This document shows, one piece after another, positions 42,100 to 51,481 of a stretch of DNA of 64,000 bases (the first letter of the stretch is position 1; each line of letters starts with the position of its first letter). Below the pieces are notes generated by a model. It was not told where the DNA came from, ran no database searches, and worked only from the letters and a program-made list of their open reading frames with translations. Origin of the DNA: CAYULW01 sp964445815 (GTDB taxonomy: Bacteria > Bacteroidota > Bacteroidia > Flavobacteriales_E > Vicingaceae); NCBI GenBank assembly GCA_964445815.1, contig CAYULW010000003.1, positions 564,977 to 628,976 on the forward strand, given 5' to 3'. The translations under genes were made by a program, and so were the position numbers.

Positions 42100-42735
42100 T
42101 TACAAACTCATCTGTCCGGCTATTATACGATCACTATTTGCCTGATTAATTGCAGTGGCTTGTATAAATAAGCGACTGTTAGCTAATTCTAATTTTATAT
42201 ATCCGAAATGTTCGGCGTTATTTTCAATTGACTTAATAGAAATATAAACAGGGCCTCTGGTGGGTGGCATGCCAATAGCATCATAATAAATACCTTGATT
42301 TACCCAATTTGTACTTAATAAGCTGTCATTAAATTGGTACACATCAAGCTGATTTGTAGAGCCTCCAACAAAGTTGTTCCCTAAAGTTCTGATTTCAACA
42401 GTATACCTATAAATGGGGCAACCTGCTGATTGAACAGATTGATGAGAAATGGATAGACTTACATCAAAATAACTATCGGATAGGTCAACAGAAATGGCCT
42501 TTCTTTTTTGACCTGGGAAAAGTAGAAAGCATTGGTTGACCAAATTAATTGAATCATATGAGGCTAAAGCTACTACAGGGCTGTACTCCTTATAAATGAA
42601 TTCCGGTTTAAAAACAAATTGATCGGTATTTCCATGTGGAGATTCTTCTTCGGTTTCGCAGCTTATAGTTGAGCTTAGAGTATATAATAACACTACCCCA
42701 TAAAGCAAATACAATTTTTTTTTTGTCCTATACAT
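42100..42735 (-). CDS. Lipoprotein of unknown function
   Basis: This 211-residue protein has a signal peptide with lipobox STISC near residue 26, followed by an acidic linker (ETEEESPHG). The mature part is probably beta-rich with one cysteine (SAGCPIY) and Tyr/Asn-rich strands; I recognise no domain. It is likely in the outer membrane of this organism. It converges with the hydroxylase gene, their stops touching. The TPR-SpoIIE gene ends 43 nt upstream on the same strand, so both could be on one transcript. Confidence 0.65.
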   Translation of the reverse strand: MYRTKKKLYLLYGVVLLYTLSSTISCETEEESPHGNTDQFVFKPEFIYKEYSPVVALASYDSINLVNQCFLLFPGQKRKAISVDLSDSYFDVSLSISHQSVQSAGCPIYRYTVEIRTLGNNFVGGSTNQLDVYQFNDSLLSTNWVNQGIYYDAIGMPPTRGPVYISIKSIENNAEHFGYIKLELANSRLFIQATAINQANSDRIIAGQMSL

Positions 42736-42778
42736 TTAAGTTGAAAATGATTGTATGGCATACTTAAAAAACAAATGT

Positions 42779-45094
42779 TTAAACCCTTAAACCAATTACA
42801 CAGACATCATCCACCTGTTCTTCTTCGCCTTTCCAGTCATTAAAATGTGTTTTGATGCTATCCAATTGCTCGTCCATATTTAGATTTTGAATGGTCAATA
42901 AAAAGCGTTTAAAGTTAGGTGACTTCAGCTTTTTCCCTTTTTCTCCTCCAAACTGATCAACATAGCCATCACTGAAAATATAAATACTGTCTCCTTGATT
43001 AAGTTGAATGGTATGATTGCTAAAAGCTTTGATCTCAAAATGTTTGCCAATTGGCTGTTTGTCAGCTTTAATCTCTTCGATTTCACCTTCTCCTTTTCTA
43101 ATGATCCATAAAGGGTTATGTGCTCCTGAGTAATTTAGCTCTTTAGTAAAGGTATTGAAAGCGCATAAAGCAATATCCATTCCGTCATTCACTTCTTCTT
43201 CAGATTTTTCAAAACGTTGAATGACCAATTCTCTTGTTTTATCTAAAATTTCACCGGGATGGATTAAATCGAATTCATTTACAGATTTATTAAGTGCATT
43301 ACTGCACACAACAGATACCATAGCGCCTGGAACACCGTGGCCGGTGCAATCTGCTGCTGCAAAAAATACCAGCTCCTGACCTTCAACATTTTTTTTATGT
43401 TCCATCCAGTAAAAGTCACCAGCCACAATATCTTTAGGTTGATAATAAATAAAGCTATTTGAGAGCTTAGCTTTTACAAGTTTTAAAGGAGGAAGTATAG
43501 CTTCTTGAATTCGCTTAGCATAAATGATGCTATCTGTTATTTCCTTATTCTTTTCTGAAAGCTGTTCATGAGCTTCTTCGACCTCCGCCTTTTGTTGATC
43601 TACTATATGTTTTTGTTTTTCAATTATTCTTTTTTGTCGTCTGGTTATTCTAAATCGATTAAACATTATTCCTCCAAATATGGTGAGTAAGCTAATGCCA
43701 CCAAGAAGAGCATAGCGCTGTGTTCTTTCATGTTCTAACTGAGCTTCTTGTTTCGCCATTTGAGCATCTACCACTTTTTTGGCCTCTGCAGTTTTTATGC
43801 TATCAGAGATAACTTGCTTTTCATATTTGTATTTAAACTCTTGCCTAATAACTTCTTTTGTATTTTCTTCATTTTCAATACTATCTCTTAGAGTAATGTA
43901 TTTTTCAAGCATTTCAAGTGCAATTTTATGATTGCTCAAACTTTTGTGAGTTAGCCAAAGAGATAGATAGATATCTCGAGTAAGTTTAATGTTATTCAAG
44001 CCGGAAGTTAACTTAAGTGATTTGTAATCATAATCTAAAGCTTTTTTGTTCTGACCTAGAGTTCTACTTAGGTCACCTAGGTTATGTAACAATCGTGCTT
44101 CGCCTTCTCGATTTTGGATTGTTATGAACATATTTAAACTTTTTCTATAATAGACAAGAGCTGAATCGTAAATAAGCTGCTCATAGAATATTTGACCAAT
44201 GTTTGAAAAGGCATTAGCAATACCCAGTTTATCTTCAGTTCTAAAATCAATTGCTAGACTTTTTTTATAAAAGTCAATAGCGGAATCTAATTCACCTAAG
44301 GCTTGATATGTAGTGCCAATATTATTAAGCGATGCTGAAATATTGGTGCTATCCTTTAGATTTAGCCCTATTAATAGTGCCTCTTTTTGGAGATTCAAAG
44401 CCTTAGAATAATTTTTTTGACCCTTATAAAGCAAACCTAAATTCCCATATGTGCTTATTAGACCTAAGCTATCTTCCAATTCTTCTCTAACTTTAAGGCT
44501 CTTTACTAATATTTCGATCGCATTAGAAATATCTCCCTGTACTCTATATATTGCTCCTAGGTTGTTTAGAGCTTTTCCTAGAAGTACTTTATCATTCATT
44601 TGTTCAGAAACAAATGCAGCTTTTTTAAAATATGTAATTACAGAATCTAGCTTACCTTGATAATAGAGTATAATAGCAATGTTATTGTATGAACTAGCGA
44701 TATTTCTTTTGTCTTTATTTAATTTATGAAGGTCTAATGCCTTTCGATAATTATGAATTGCAGATTCATAATTTGCCTTTTGTTGATCTATTCTTCCATA
44801 TTCGTTAAGTGTAAAAGCTTTTGCTTTTCTATAAAATTTAATGTTGAGATCTTTTACATTCTCATAACTGTTAGATACTAGATTATCTATTTTTTCGAGT
44901 ATTTTATTTCTATCCTTAGGTAATTTAACTTCGATTAAATTATACCATTCTATATATGAATTGATTATTGTAGAATCATGATTGGCTGTTTTTATACTTT
45001 CCTTTAAGGAGTCCAATTTTGTTAACCCTTTTTCAGAAAGTTGAGATATAGAAAGAAGTGGAATAAAGAAGAAGATAGTAAATAGCTTTTTCAT
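42779..45094 (-). CDS. TPR-containing SpoIIE-type protein phosphatase
   Basis: This protein of 771 residues from the ATG at 45094 has a signal peptide ending LLSISQ. At least six tetratricopeptide repeats follow (about residues 60-400; for example ASSYNNIAIILYYQGKLDSV). One membrane helix comes next (about 460-480, ALLGGISLLTIFGGIMF), then a coiled coil, and a C-terminal PP2C/SpoIIE domain with GDFYWMEH, AAADCTGHGVPGAMVSVV and SDGYVDQFGG, which contain the metal-binding aspartates. The TPRs are periplasmic and the phosphatase cytoplasmic. It could act on SiaC in the way SiaA does. A TTG at 45151 would spoil the signal peptide. Confidence 0.9.
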   Translation of the reverse strand: MKKLFTIFFFIPLLSISQLSEKGLTKLDSLKESIKTANHDSTIINSYIEWYNLIEVKLPKDRNKILEKIDNLVSNSYENVKDLNIKFYRKAKAFTLNEYGRIDQQKANYESAIHNYRKALDLHKLNKDKRNIASSYNNIAIILYYQGKLDSVITYFKKAAFVSEQMNDKVLLGKALNNLGAIYRVQGDISNAIEILVKSLKVREELEDSLGLISTYGNLGLLYKGQKNYSKALNLQKEALLIGLNLKDSTNISASLNNIGTTYQALGELDSAIDFYKKSLAIDFRTEDKLGIANAFSNIGQIFYEQLIYDSALVYYRKSLNMFITIQNREGEARLLHNLGDLSRTLGQNKKALDYDYKSLKLTSGLNNIKLTRDIYLSLWLTHKSLSNHKIALEMLEKYITLRDSIENEENTKEVIRQEFKYKYEKQVISDSIKTAEAKKVVDAQMAKQEAQLEHERTQRYALLGGISLLTIFGGIMFNRFRITRRQKRIIEKQKHIVDQQKAEVEEAHEQLSEKNKEITDSIIYAKRIQEAILPPLKLVKAKLSNSFIYYQPKDIVAGDFYWMEHKKNVEGQELVFFAAADCTGHGVPGAMVSVVCSNALNKSVNEFDLIHPGEILDKTRELVIQRFEKSEEEVNDGMDIALCAFNTFTKELNYSGAHNPLWIIRKGEGEIEEIKADKQPIGKHFEIKAFSNHTIQLNQGDSIYIFSDGYVDQFGGEKGKKLKSPNFKRFLLTIQNLNMDEQLDSIKTHFNDWKGEEEQVDDVCVIGLRV

Positions 45095-45264
45095 TGTATT
45101 ATATGCTTCAATTGATTTGAAAAGGAAAAATAGTGAAATGTAGCATTCCAATTAGATTAAAATGTTAACCCATTAACTGTTAAAACTACTGTTAATAATT
45201 CGGTTTTTGAAACATAGACTGGCCTTGACACTTTCTTTACTTTTAAGGCTTTCCAAAGGAGTTT

Positions 45265-47115
45265 ATGGCAGAAGTACAATATACCGAAGACAATATTAGA
45301 TCGCTTGACTGGAAGGAGCACATTCGTATGCGTCCTGGCATGTACATTGGAAAATTAGGAGATGGGTCTGCCTATGATGATGGCATTTACGTTTTACTTA
45401 AGGAAGTCTTAGACAACTCTATAGATGAGTTTGTCATGGGAAACGGTCGGACAATCGAAATTTCTATTAAGGATAAAACGGTTAAAGTCAGGGATTATGG
45501 TCGGGGAGTTCCTTTAGGCAAGGTAGTCGATGTGGTCTCTAAGATCAATACTGGAGGAAAATACGATTCTAAGGCCTTTAAAAAATCTGTTGGATTAAAT
45601 GGAGTAGGAACCAAAGCGGTCAATGCACTTTCCACTTATTTTTTGATTGAATCAAACAGAGATGAAAAAAGTAAATCAGCTGAATTTTCACGTGGAGAAT
45701 TAACCAGTGAAACTGACATAGAGTCTAGCACAAGGCGCAAAGGAACCAAAGTTGTTTTTACGCCCGATGAAGAAATTTTTCATAACTATCAATACCGTAC
45801 TCAGCATGTAGAGCGAATGTTATGGAACTATGTTTACCTGAATAGGGGGCTAACCATAATTTTCAATGGAGAGAAGTATCATTCGGAAAGAGGACTCTAT
45901 GATCTGTTGGAGAAGAACATGTCAGATAATCCGCTGTACCCAATCATTCATCTGGAAGGGGAAGACATTGAAGTCGCCATTACGCATACCAATTCTTACG
46001 GCGAAGAATATTACTCATTTGTCAATGGTCAGCATACCACACAAGGGGGAACACATCAGGGTGCCTTTAGAGAGGCTTATGTAAAGACGATCCGTGAGCA
46101 TTTTCAGAAAGATTACGATGCGGTTGACATTCGCTCCTCTATAGTAGCGGCCATTAGTGTCAAAGTAATGGAGCCGGTATTTGAATCTCAAACGAAAACG
46201 AAACTCGGTTCACACGAAGTAGGACCTGAAGGGCCTTCAATGCGCGCATTTGTGAGTGATTTTCTGAAAAAATACTTGGACAATTATCTTCATAAGAATC
46301 CAGAAGCAGCAGAAGCTTTACAAAGGAAGATATTACAATCTGAGCGTGAGCGAAAAGATCTGGCCGGAATTAAAAAGCTGGCAAGAAAAAGAGCCAAAGA
46401 AGTCAGCCTGCACAATAAGAAACTACGTGACTGCCGTGTACATTATAATGAGAAGAAAGAAGGAGTAGAGAATACAACTTTGTTTATTACAGAGGGAGAT
46501 TCAGCATCAGGTTCAATCACTAAAGTAAGAGATGTCAACACGCAAGCGGTTTTTAGTTTGAAGGGCAAACCTTTAAATTCATTTGGTTTGACCAAAAAGA
46601 TCGTTTATGAAAACGAAGAGTTTAACCTGTTGCAGGCAGCATTAAATATTGAAGACGATCTTGATAACTTAAGATACAACAATGTTGTGTTGGCCACTGA
46701 TGCAGATGTCGACGGCATGCACATCCGTTTATTACTCATTACTTTCTTTTTACAGTTTTTTCCTGATCTTGTTAAAAATGGACATCTCTATGTTTTGGCA
46801 ACGCCATTGTTTCGAGTGCGTGATAAAAAGCAGACCTTTTATTGCTATAGCGATCAAGAGAAACTCGATGCAATTAATCAACTGAAAGGCAAACCTGAGA
46901 TTACGAGATTTAAAGGTTTAGGTGAGATATCTCCTGATGAGTTCAAGCACTTTATTGGGGAGGAGATGCGCTTAGAACCGGTCGTTATCGGTAAAGATAA
47001 ATCAGTGCACGAACTTTTGGAATTTTACATGGGTAAAAACACACCGGATCGTCAAAAATTTATCATAGAGAATTTAAAAATTGAGGAAGATGTTGTAGCT
47101 GATGCTGCACTTTAA
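45265..47115 (+). CDS. parE: DNA topoisomerase IV subunit B
   Basis: This 616-residue ATPase subunit has the GHKL motifs LKEVLDNSIDEFVMG, RDYGRGVPLGKV and GLNGVGTKAVNALS. The transducer domain includes QTKTKLGSHEVG, and the TOPRIM domain has ITEGDSASGS and TDADVDGMHIR. The length and the absence of a large TOPRIM insert fit Bacteroidota ParE rather than GyrB. With ParC it unlinks daughter chromosomes. The parC gene follows after 14 nt, and both are on the same transcript. Confidence 0.95.
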   Translation: MAEVQYTEDNIRSLDWKEHIRMRPGMYIGKLGDGSAYDDGIYVLLKEVLDNSIDEFVMGNGRTIEISIKDKTVKVRDYGRGVPLGKVVDVVSKINTGGKYDSKAFKKSVGLNGVGTKAVNALSTYFLIESNRDEKSKSAEFSRGELTSETDIESSTRRKGTKVVFTPDEEIFHNYQYRTQHVERMLWNYVYLNRGLTIIFNGEKYHSERGLYDLLEKNMSDNPLYPIIHLEGEDIEVAITHTNSYGEEYYSFVNGQHTTQGGTHQGAFREAYVKTIREHFQKDYDAVDIRSSIVAAISVKVMEPVFESQTKTKLGSHEVGPEGPSMRAFVSDFLKKYLDNYLHKNPEAAEALQRKILQSERERKDLAGIKKLARKRAKEVSLHNKKLRDCRVHYNEKKEGVENTTLFITEGDSASGSITKVRDVNTQAVFSLKGKPLNSFGLTKKIVYENEEFNLLQAALNIEDDLDNLRYNNVVLATDADVDGMHIRLLLITFFLQFFPDLVKNGHLYVLATPLFRVRDKKQTFYCYSDQEKLDAINQLKGKPEITRFKGLGEISPDEFKHFIGEEMRLEPVVIGKDKSVHELLEFYMGKNTPDRQKFIIENLKIEEDVVADAAL

Positions 47116-47129
47116 ACTAAGAATGTCAA

Positions 47130-49898
47130 ATGGCTGATAAAGAGGAGTTAGATGATGAGTTATTAGAAGATGGGGGAGACGTTTCAGGAGGCTTGGAAAA
47201 TGTGATTCAGGTCTCTGGCATGTACAATGAATGGTTTTTAGATTATGCCTCTTATGTTATTCTGGAAAGAGCTGTTCCTCATGTTAATGATGGCTTAAAG
47301 CCTGTTCAAAGACGAATACTGCACTCTCTTAAAGAGATGGATGATGGACGTTATCATAAAGTGGCCAACGTCATTGGAAATACCATGAAATACCACCCGC
47401 ATGGTGACGCTTCGATTGGAGATGCCATGGTTCAGATCGGGCAAAAGGATTTACTATTGGACTGCCAGGGAAACTGGGGGAATATTTTAACAGGAGATCG
47501 TGCAGCGGCACCGAGGTACATAGAAGTTCGGCTTTCCAAATTTGCGCTGGATGTTGCTTTTAATAATAAAACGACCGAGTGGATATCTTCTTATGACTCC
47601 AGAGGTAAAGAACCCGTCACTTTACCTGTAAAATTCCCACTTTTATTAGCACAAGGAGTCGAAGGAATTGCCGTTGGTTTAGCTTGCAAAATTTTACCTC
47701 ATAACTTCAATGAATTGATTGATGCATCCATCAAAATCTTAAAAGGTAAGCGCACGAATATTTTGCCGGACTTTCAGACCGGAGGGATGGCAGATTTTAG
47801 CAATTACAATGATGGGCTAAGAGGTGGTAAAATTCGAGTTCGAGCTAAAATTGGTCAATTGGATAAAAAAACCTTGATTATTACCGAAATTCCATATGGG
47901 ACAACAACATCAGGACTCATTGACAATATTCTAAAAGCCAATGATAAGGGGAAGATAAAAGTCAAAAAGATAGAAGACAATACCGCTGAGAATGTAGAAA
48001 TATTAATCCACCTTCCACCTAATGTTTCTCCTGACAAAACCATTGATGCTTTATATGCATTTACGGATTGTGAGGTATCTATATCTCCTAACTCTTGTGT
48101 AATTGAAGATGATAAGCCGAAATTTCTGGGAGTCAATGAAATACTGAAGATCAATACAGAGAATACGCGTGATCTACTCAAGTTAGAACTTGAGATAAAA
48201 AAAGGTGAACTCGAAGAGCAATGGCACTTTTCTTCCTTAGAGAAAATATTCATTGAGAAACGAATTTACAGGGATATAGAAGAGGAAGAAACGCTTGAGG
48301 GTATATTTAAAGCTGTTTATGCCGGTTTAAAACCGCACATCAAGCATTTACTGAGAGAAGTTAATGATGATGACATCAATCGTTTATTGGAAATCAGAAT
48401 CAAAAGGATTTCAAAGTTTGATAGCTTTAAGGCTGATGAGTTGATTAAGAAGATTGAAGATGAACTCGAACAGGTCAAATACGATCTTGAGCATTTGACG
48501 GATTTTGCCATCGCTTATTTTAAAAGGATAAAAGAAAGGCATGGTAAAGGAAGGGAGCGAAGAACCGAGATCAAATCTTTTGAAAATATTGATGCTACTA
48601 AAGTAGCTGTGGCAAACGCCAAACTATATGTCAATCGGGAAGAAGGTTTTATTGGGCATGGATTGAGAAAGTCAGAGTCAGAGTTTGTGGCAGATTGTTC
48701 AGATATTGACGATATTATTGTTTTCAGAGCTGATGGTGTAATGCAGGTTCAGAAAATTCAACCCAAATCTTTTGTTGGTAAAAACATCATTCATGTTGGT
48801 GTTTGGAAGAAGGGTGATAAGCGTACCATTTATAACATGATTTATCAAGATGGTAAGGGAGGAAATACCATGATGAAGCGTTTTCCGGTGACCTCTATTA
48901 CTCGAGATAAGGAATATGATTTAACAGCCGGAAAACCAAACTCTAAGGTCTTGTATTTTACGGCTAACCCAAATGGTGAAGCAGAAGTTGTTTCAGTACT
49001 CTTAAGAGCAAAAGCCAAGTTGAAAAAGTTGAAATTCGAAATGGATTTTGCTGAATTGGCCATAAAAGGTCGAGGGGCAAAAGGCAATATACTGACTAAG
49101 CATTTGGTGAATAAAGTGACGCTTAAAGAAGAAGGAACTTCTACATTAAGTGCTCGAAAAATTTGGTTTGATGATACTGTGCAACGCATTAATACCGAAG
49201 GTAGAGGAGAGTTACTTGGACAATTCAAAGCAGAAGACAAAATATTGACCATAACCCAATCGGGACATTATAAGCTTACCGGAACAAACATTTCTACTCA
49301 TTTTGAAGAAGACCTGATTATCATTGAAAAATGGTTGCCTGAGAAACCCCTAACCATTGTGTATTATGATGGTGAAAAAGAAGATTTTTATGTCAAGCGC
49401 TTTTTGGTAGAAGATAGTGATAAAAAAGTGCTGTTTATCTCTGAGCATGAAAAGAGTTATATGGAACTTGCCTCTACAGATTTGAACACGGTGGTAGATA
49501 TCAGTTTTGTTAAACCAAGAGGGAAAGACCCCAAGCCAAACGAGATTTTGAATCTTAAAGATTTTATTGCCGTCAAAGGGTACAAAGCTTTAGGAAATAA
49601 ATTAAGTTACGATAAGGTGAAAGCAGTCGATCGACTTTTTGATGAGGCAGCTTCAGAGGCAATTGGAATAAGCATTGAAGAACTAAACGCTAACCCATTT
49701 GAGCAAGACCTCTTGGAGAAAGCAGATGAGGATCAACAAGAAGAAGAGAATGACAAAGTGGAGCTTAAGGATGAAAGTGCTAAAGAAACATCTACAAAGG
49801 CAAAGAGTGACGATAGCCCTGAAGCAGCACGAGCGGAAAAAAGAACCAATACTGATGAAGATGCTCCACAGATGGATTTATTTGGAGGAGACCTATGA
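47130..49898 (+). CDS. parC: DNA topoisomerase IV subunit A
   Basis: This 922-residue protein has the DNA-breakage domain with the quinolone-region motif KYHPHGDASIGDAMVQ and the catalytic Tyr130 in RAAAPRYIEVRLS. A coiled-coil tower and a C-terminal beta-pinwheel follow, in which a GyrA-box-like segment is degenerate (KGRGAKGNIL), as expected for ParC. The last 60 residues are acidic and low-complexity. Position 80-equivalent is Ala where E. coli ParC has Ser, a natural feature of the group as far as I recall. Its stop overlaps the rhomboid start as ATGA. Confidence 0.95.
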   Translation: MADKEELDDELLEDGGDVSGGLENVIQVSGMYNEWFLDYASYVILERAVPHVNDGLKPVQRRILHSLKEMDDGRYHKVANVIGNTMKYHPHGDASIGDAMVQIGQKDLLLDCQGNWGNILTGDRAAAPRYIEVRLSKFALDVAFNNKTTEWISSYDSRGKEPVTLPVKFPLLLAQGVEGIAVGLACKILPHNFNELIDASIKILKGKRTNILPDFQTGGMADFSNYNDGLRGGKIRVRAKIGQLDKKTLIITEIPYGTTTSGLIDNILKANDKGKIKVKKIEDNTAENVEILIHLPPNVSPDKTIDALYAFTDCEVSISPNSCVIEDDKPKFLGVNEILKINTENTRDLLKLELEIKKGELEEQWHFSSLEKIFIEKRIYRDIEEEETLEGIFKAVYAGLKPHIKHLLREVNDDDINRLLEIRIKRISKFDSFKADELIKKIEDELEQVKYDLEHLTDFAIAYFKRIKERHGKGRERRTEIKSFENIDATKVAVANAKLYVNREEGFIGHGLRKSESEFVADCSDIDDIIVFRADGVMQVQKIQPKSFVGKNIIHVGVWKKGDKRTIYNMIYQDGKGGNTMMKRFPVTSITRDKEYDLTAGKPNSKVLYFTANPNGEAEVVSVLLRAKAKLKKLKFEMDFAELAIKGRGAKGNILTKHLVNKVTLKEEGTSTLSARKIWFDDTVQRINTEGRGELLGQFKAEDKILTITQSGHYKLTGTNISTHFEEDLIIIEKWLPEKPLTIVYYDGEKEDFYVKRFLVEDSDKKVLFISEHEKSYMELASTDLNTVVDISFVKPRGKDPKPNEILNLKDFIAVKGYKALGNKLSYDKVKAVDRLFDEAASEAIGISIEELNANPFEQDLLEKADEDQQEEENDKVELKDESAKETSTKAKSDDSPEAARAEKRTNTDEDAPQMDLFGGDL

Positions 49899-50518
49899 TT
49901 AGTCTCGTCATCATTGTCATCACACTTCTTGTCTCTATTCCAGCCTTTAAGAAACCGGAACTGTTTTACAAGTACGATTTTGATCCCTATCGTATTGTCA
50001 ACAATAAAGAGCACATTCGCTTCTTAAGTCATGCTTTTATACATGCAGATGGCTGGCATTTGGGCATTAACATGTTTGTGCTTTGGATGTTTGGTGGAGT
50101 AACAGAGCGTTACTTTCAAGCTTATGCGGGAGATAAAGGCATACTTTATTTCTTGTTATTGTATTTCGGAGGGATATTATTTGCTGTCTTGCCCTCCTAT
50201 AAAAAACATCAGCACAACCCCAATTACCATTCCGTTGGTGCTTCAGGAGCTGTATCGGCAGTTGTGTTTTCCTCCGTCATTTTCTCTCCCGGAACGGAGC
50301 TTTGTCTTTACGGTTTACCTTTTCTCTGCTTTCCGGGTATCATCTGGGCAATCGTTTACCTCATTTATTCCTACAGAAAAGGCAAGCAGGCAAATGATCA
50401 CATCAATCACGATGCGCATTTTTGGGGAGCCATTTATGGCGTGGTTTTTACCATGCTCGTTTTACCTGAAACCATTTTTGCATTCTTCGATCAAATTTTG
50501 TCACTTTTGCCTTTCTAG
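49895..50518 (+). CDS. Rhomboid family intramembrane serine protease
   Basis: This 207-residue protein has six hydrophobic segments. The catalytic Ser117 lies in HSVGASGAVSAVVF (GxSG motif) and His175 in NHDAHFWGAIYG, the rhomboid dyad. The preceding HADGWHLGINMFVLWMFGG has the conserved His/Asn of helix 2. It cleaves transmembrane substrates within the bilayer; the substrate is unknown. It overlaps parC by 4 bp and the aminotransferase by 1 bp, so it is likely expressed with topoisomerase IV. Confidence 0.92.
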   Translation: MISLVIIVITLLVSIPAFKKPELFYKYDFDPYRIVNNKEHIRFLSHAFIHADGWHLGINMFVLWMFGGVTERYFQAYAGDKGILYFLLLYFGGILFAVLPSYKKHQHNPNYHSVGASGAVSAVVFSSVIFSPGTELCLYGLPFLCFPGIIWAIVYLIYSYRKGKQANDHINHDAHFWGAIYGVVFTMLVLPETIFAFFDQILSLLPF

Positions 50519-51360
50519 TGGCAAAAGAAAAACTCATCGTTTACAATGGAAAAATAATGCCTGAAGCCGATGTCAGCTTTGGTGTTAATCGAGCCATGCG
50601 TTTTGGTGACGGACTCTTTGAAACCATAAAAGTGATTAATGGAGAGCCGCACCTATGGTCAGCTCACATGGAGCGTTTGAAAGAAGGAATGAATTACTTA
50701 AAATTGAGTTATGATCCCTTATTCTTTGATGAGCTCTTGGTAGATGCCCATTCTCTGTTGTTGCAAAAGGAGATAAAAAAAGGAGGGCGATTAAGAGTGA
50801 TGGTCTATCGCTCCGGTAAAGGGACTTATAGTCCTGAGAAGAGTAGTGTGGACTACCTCATTGAAGCAGATTTACATACTGCTAATGGTTTTGAACTCAA
50901 CAAAAAGGGATTGAAGGTTGAAATTGCTCAGGAAGAGAAGATAGTACCTGAAAGGAGAAATGCATTCAAAACCTTAAATGCCATTCCTTATGTAAGAGCA
51001 AGTCTGGAGAAGCAGGAGAGAGGGTTTGATGATTTGTTGATACAAAATACGGAAGGAAAGATTATAGAAGCCACCTCATCCAATCTGTTTATTTTTAAAA
51101 GTGGAAAGTGGATCACACCTCCAATAGAGGATGGTTGCTTAAATGGTGTCATGCGGTCATGGATCATGGATAACTTAAGTTTAAATGGTTTGTCCACTTT
51201 AGAACAATCAATTCGAGTTGAGGATGTTCTAATGGCAGAAGAGGTATTTTTAACCAATGCCATTCAAGGCATAAAATGGGTTTCCGCTTTTCGAGATAAA
51301 CGGTTTTACAGACGAAAAGTAGAAGAAATCTTCAAACGGATGAATCAAGGTTTTCAGTAG
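50518..51360 (+). CDS. Class IV PLP-dependent aminotransferase (PabC or BCAT-like)
   Basis: This 280-residue protein starts at a GTG sharing one base with the rhomboid stop. It has the class IV layout: AMRFGDGLFETIKVINGEPH, RLRVMVYRSGKGTY, the PLP lysine Lys151 in FKTLNAIPYVRAS, and IIEATSSNLFIF followed by GCLNGVMRSWIM. Such proteins are branched-chain aminotransferases, D-amino acid aminotransferases or 4-amino-4-deoxychorismate lyases. The size and the short C-terminus fit the last best, but no other folate gene except folD is in the window, so the exact reaction is open. Confidence 0.88.
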   Translation: MAKEKLIVYNGKIMPEADVSFGVNRAMRFGDGLFETIKVINGEPHLWSAHMERLKEGMNYLKLSYDPLFFDELLVDAHSLLLQKEIKKGGRLRVMVYRSGKGTYSPEKSSVDYLIEADLHTANGFELNKKGLKVEIAQEEKIVPERRNAFKTLNAIPYVRASLEKQERGFDDLLIQNTEGKIIEATSSNLFIFKSGKWITPPIEDGCLNGVMRSWIMDNLSLNGLSTLEQSIRVEDVLMAEEVFLTNAIQGIKWVSAFRDKRFYRRKVEEIFKRMNQGFQ

Positions 51361-51454
51361 TTTTTATCTATGAATGAGGTGTAACAAATATGGATAAACC
51401 TCGTATATTAATCGATAAATAAGGTGAATTCAATCCTTAACATAAAATTAGTAT

Positions 51455-51462
51455 TACTTTTG
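51455..51462 (+). promoter_or_regulatory. Candidate -7 element of the first giant surface protein gene
   Basis: TACTTTTG is an exact TAnnTTTG match, giving a leader of about 16 nt. No -33 TTG at normal spacing is seen in the 121-bp intergenic gap. Confidence 0.45.
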
Positions 51463-51481
51463 ATAGGTTAAACCACCTCAA

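Noticed and set aside
45095..45151. TTG-started N-terminal extension of the TPR-SpoIIE protein
   Set aside because: The ATG at 45094 starts a standard signal peptide; the extension has no family support.
45163..45195. Three TGTTAA copies between the SpoIIE gene and parE
   Set aside because: The hexamer is too AT-rich and the spacing (15 and 12 bp) too irregular to call an operator.
45265..49898. Calling the topoisomerase pair gyrB-gyrA
   Set aside because: The B subunit is short, the A subunit's GyrA-box-like segment is degenerate, and the length of 922 with an acidic tail fits ParC of this phylum.
50124..50564. 146-codon open frame overlapping the rhomboid gene in another frame
   Set aside because: The rhomboid frame carries the catalytic motifs, and this frame shows no domain.
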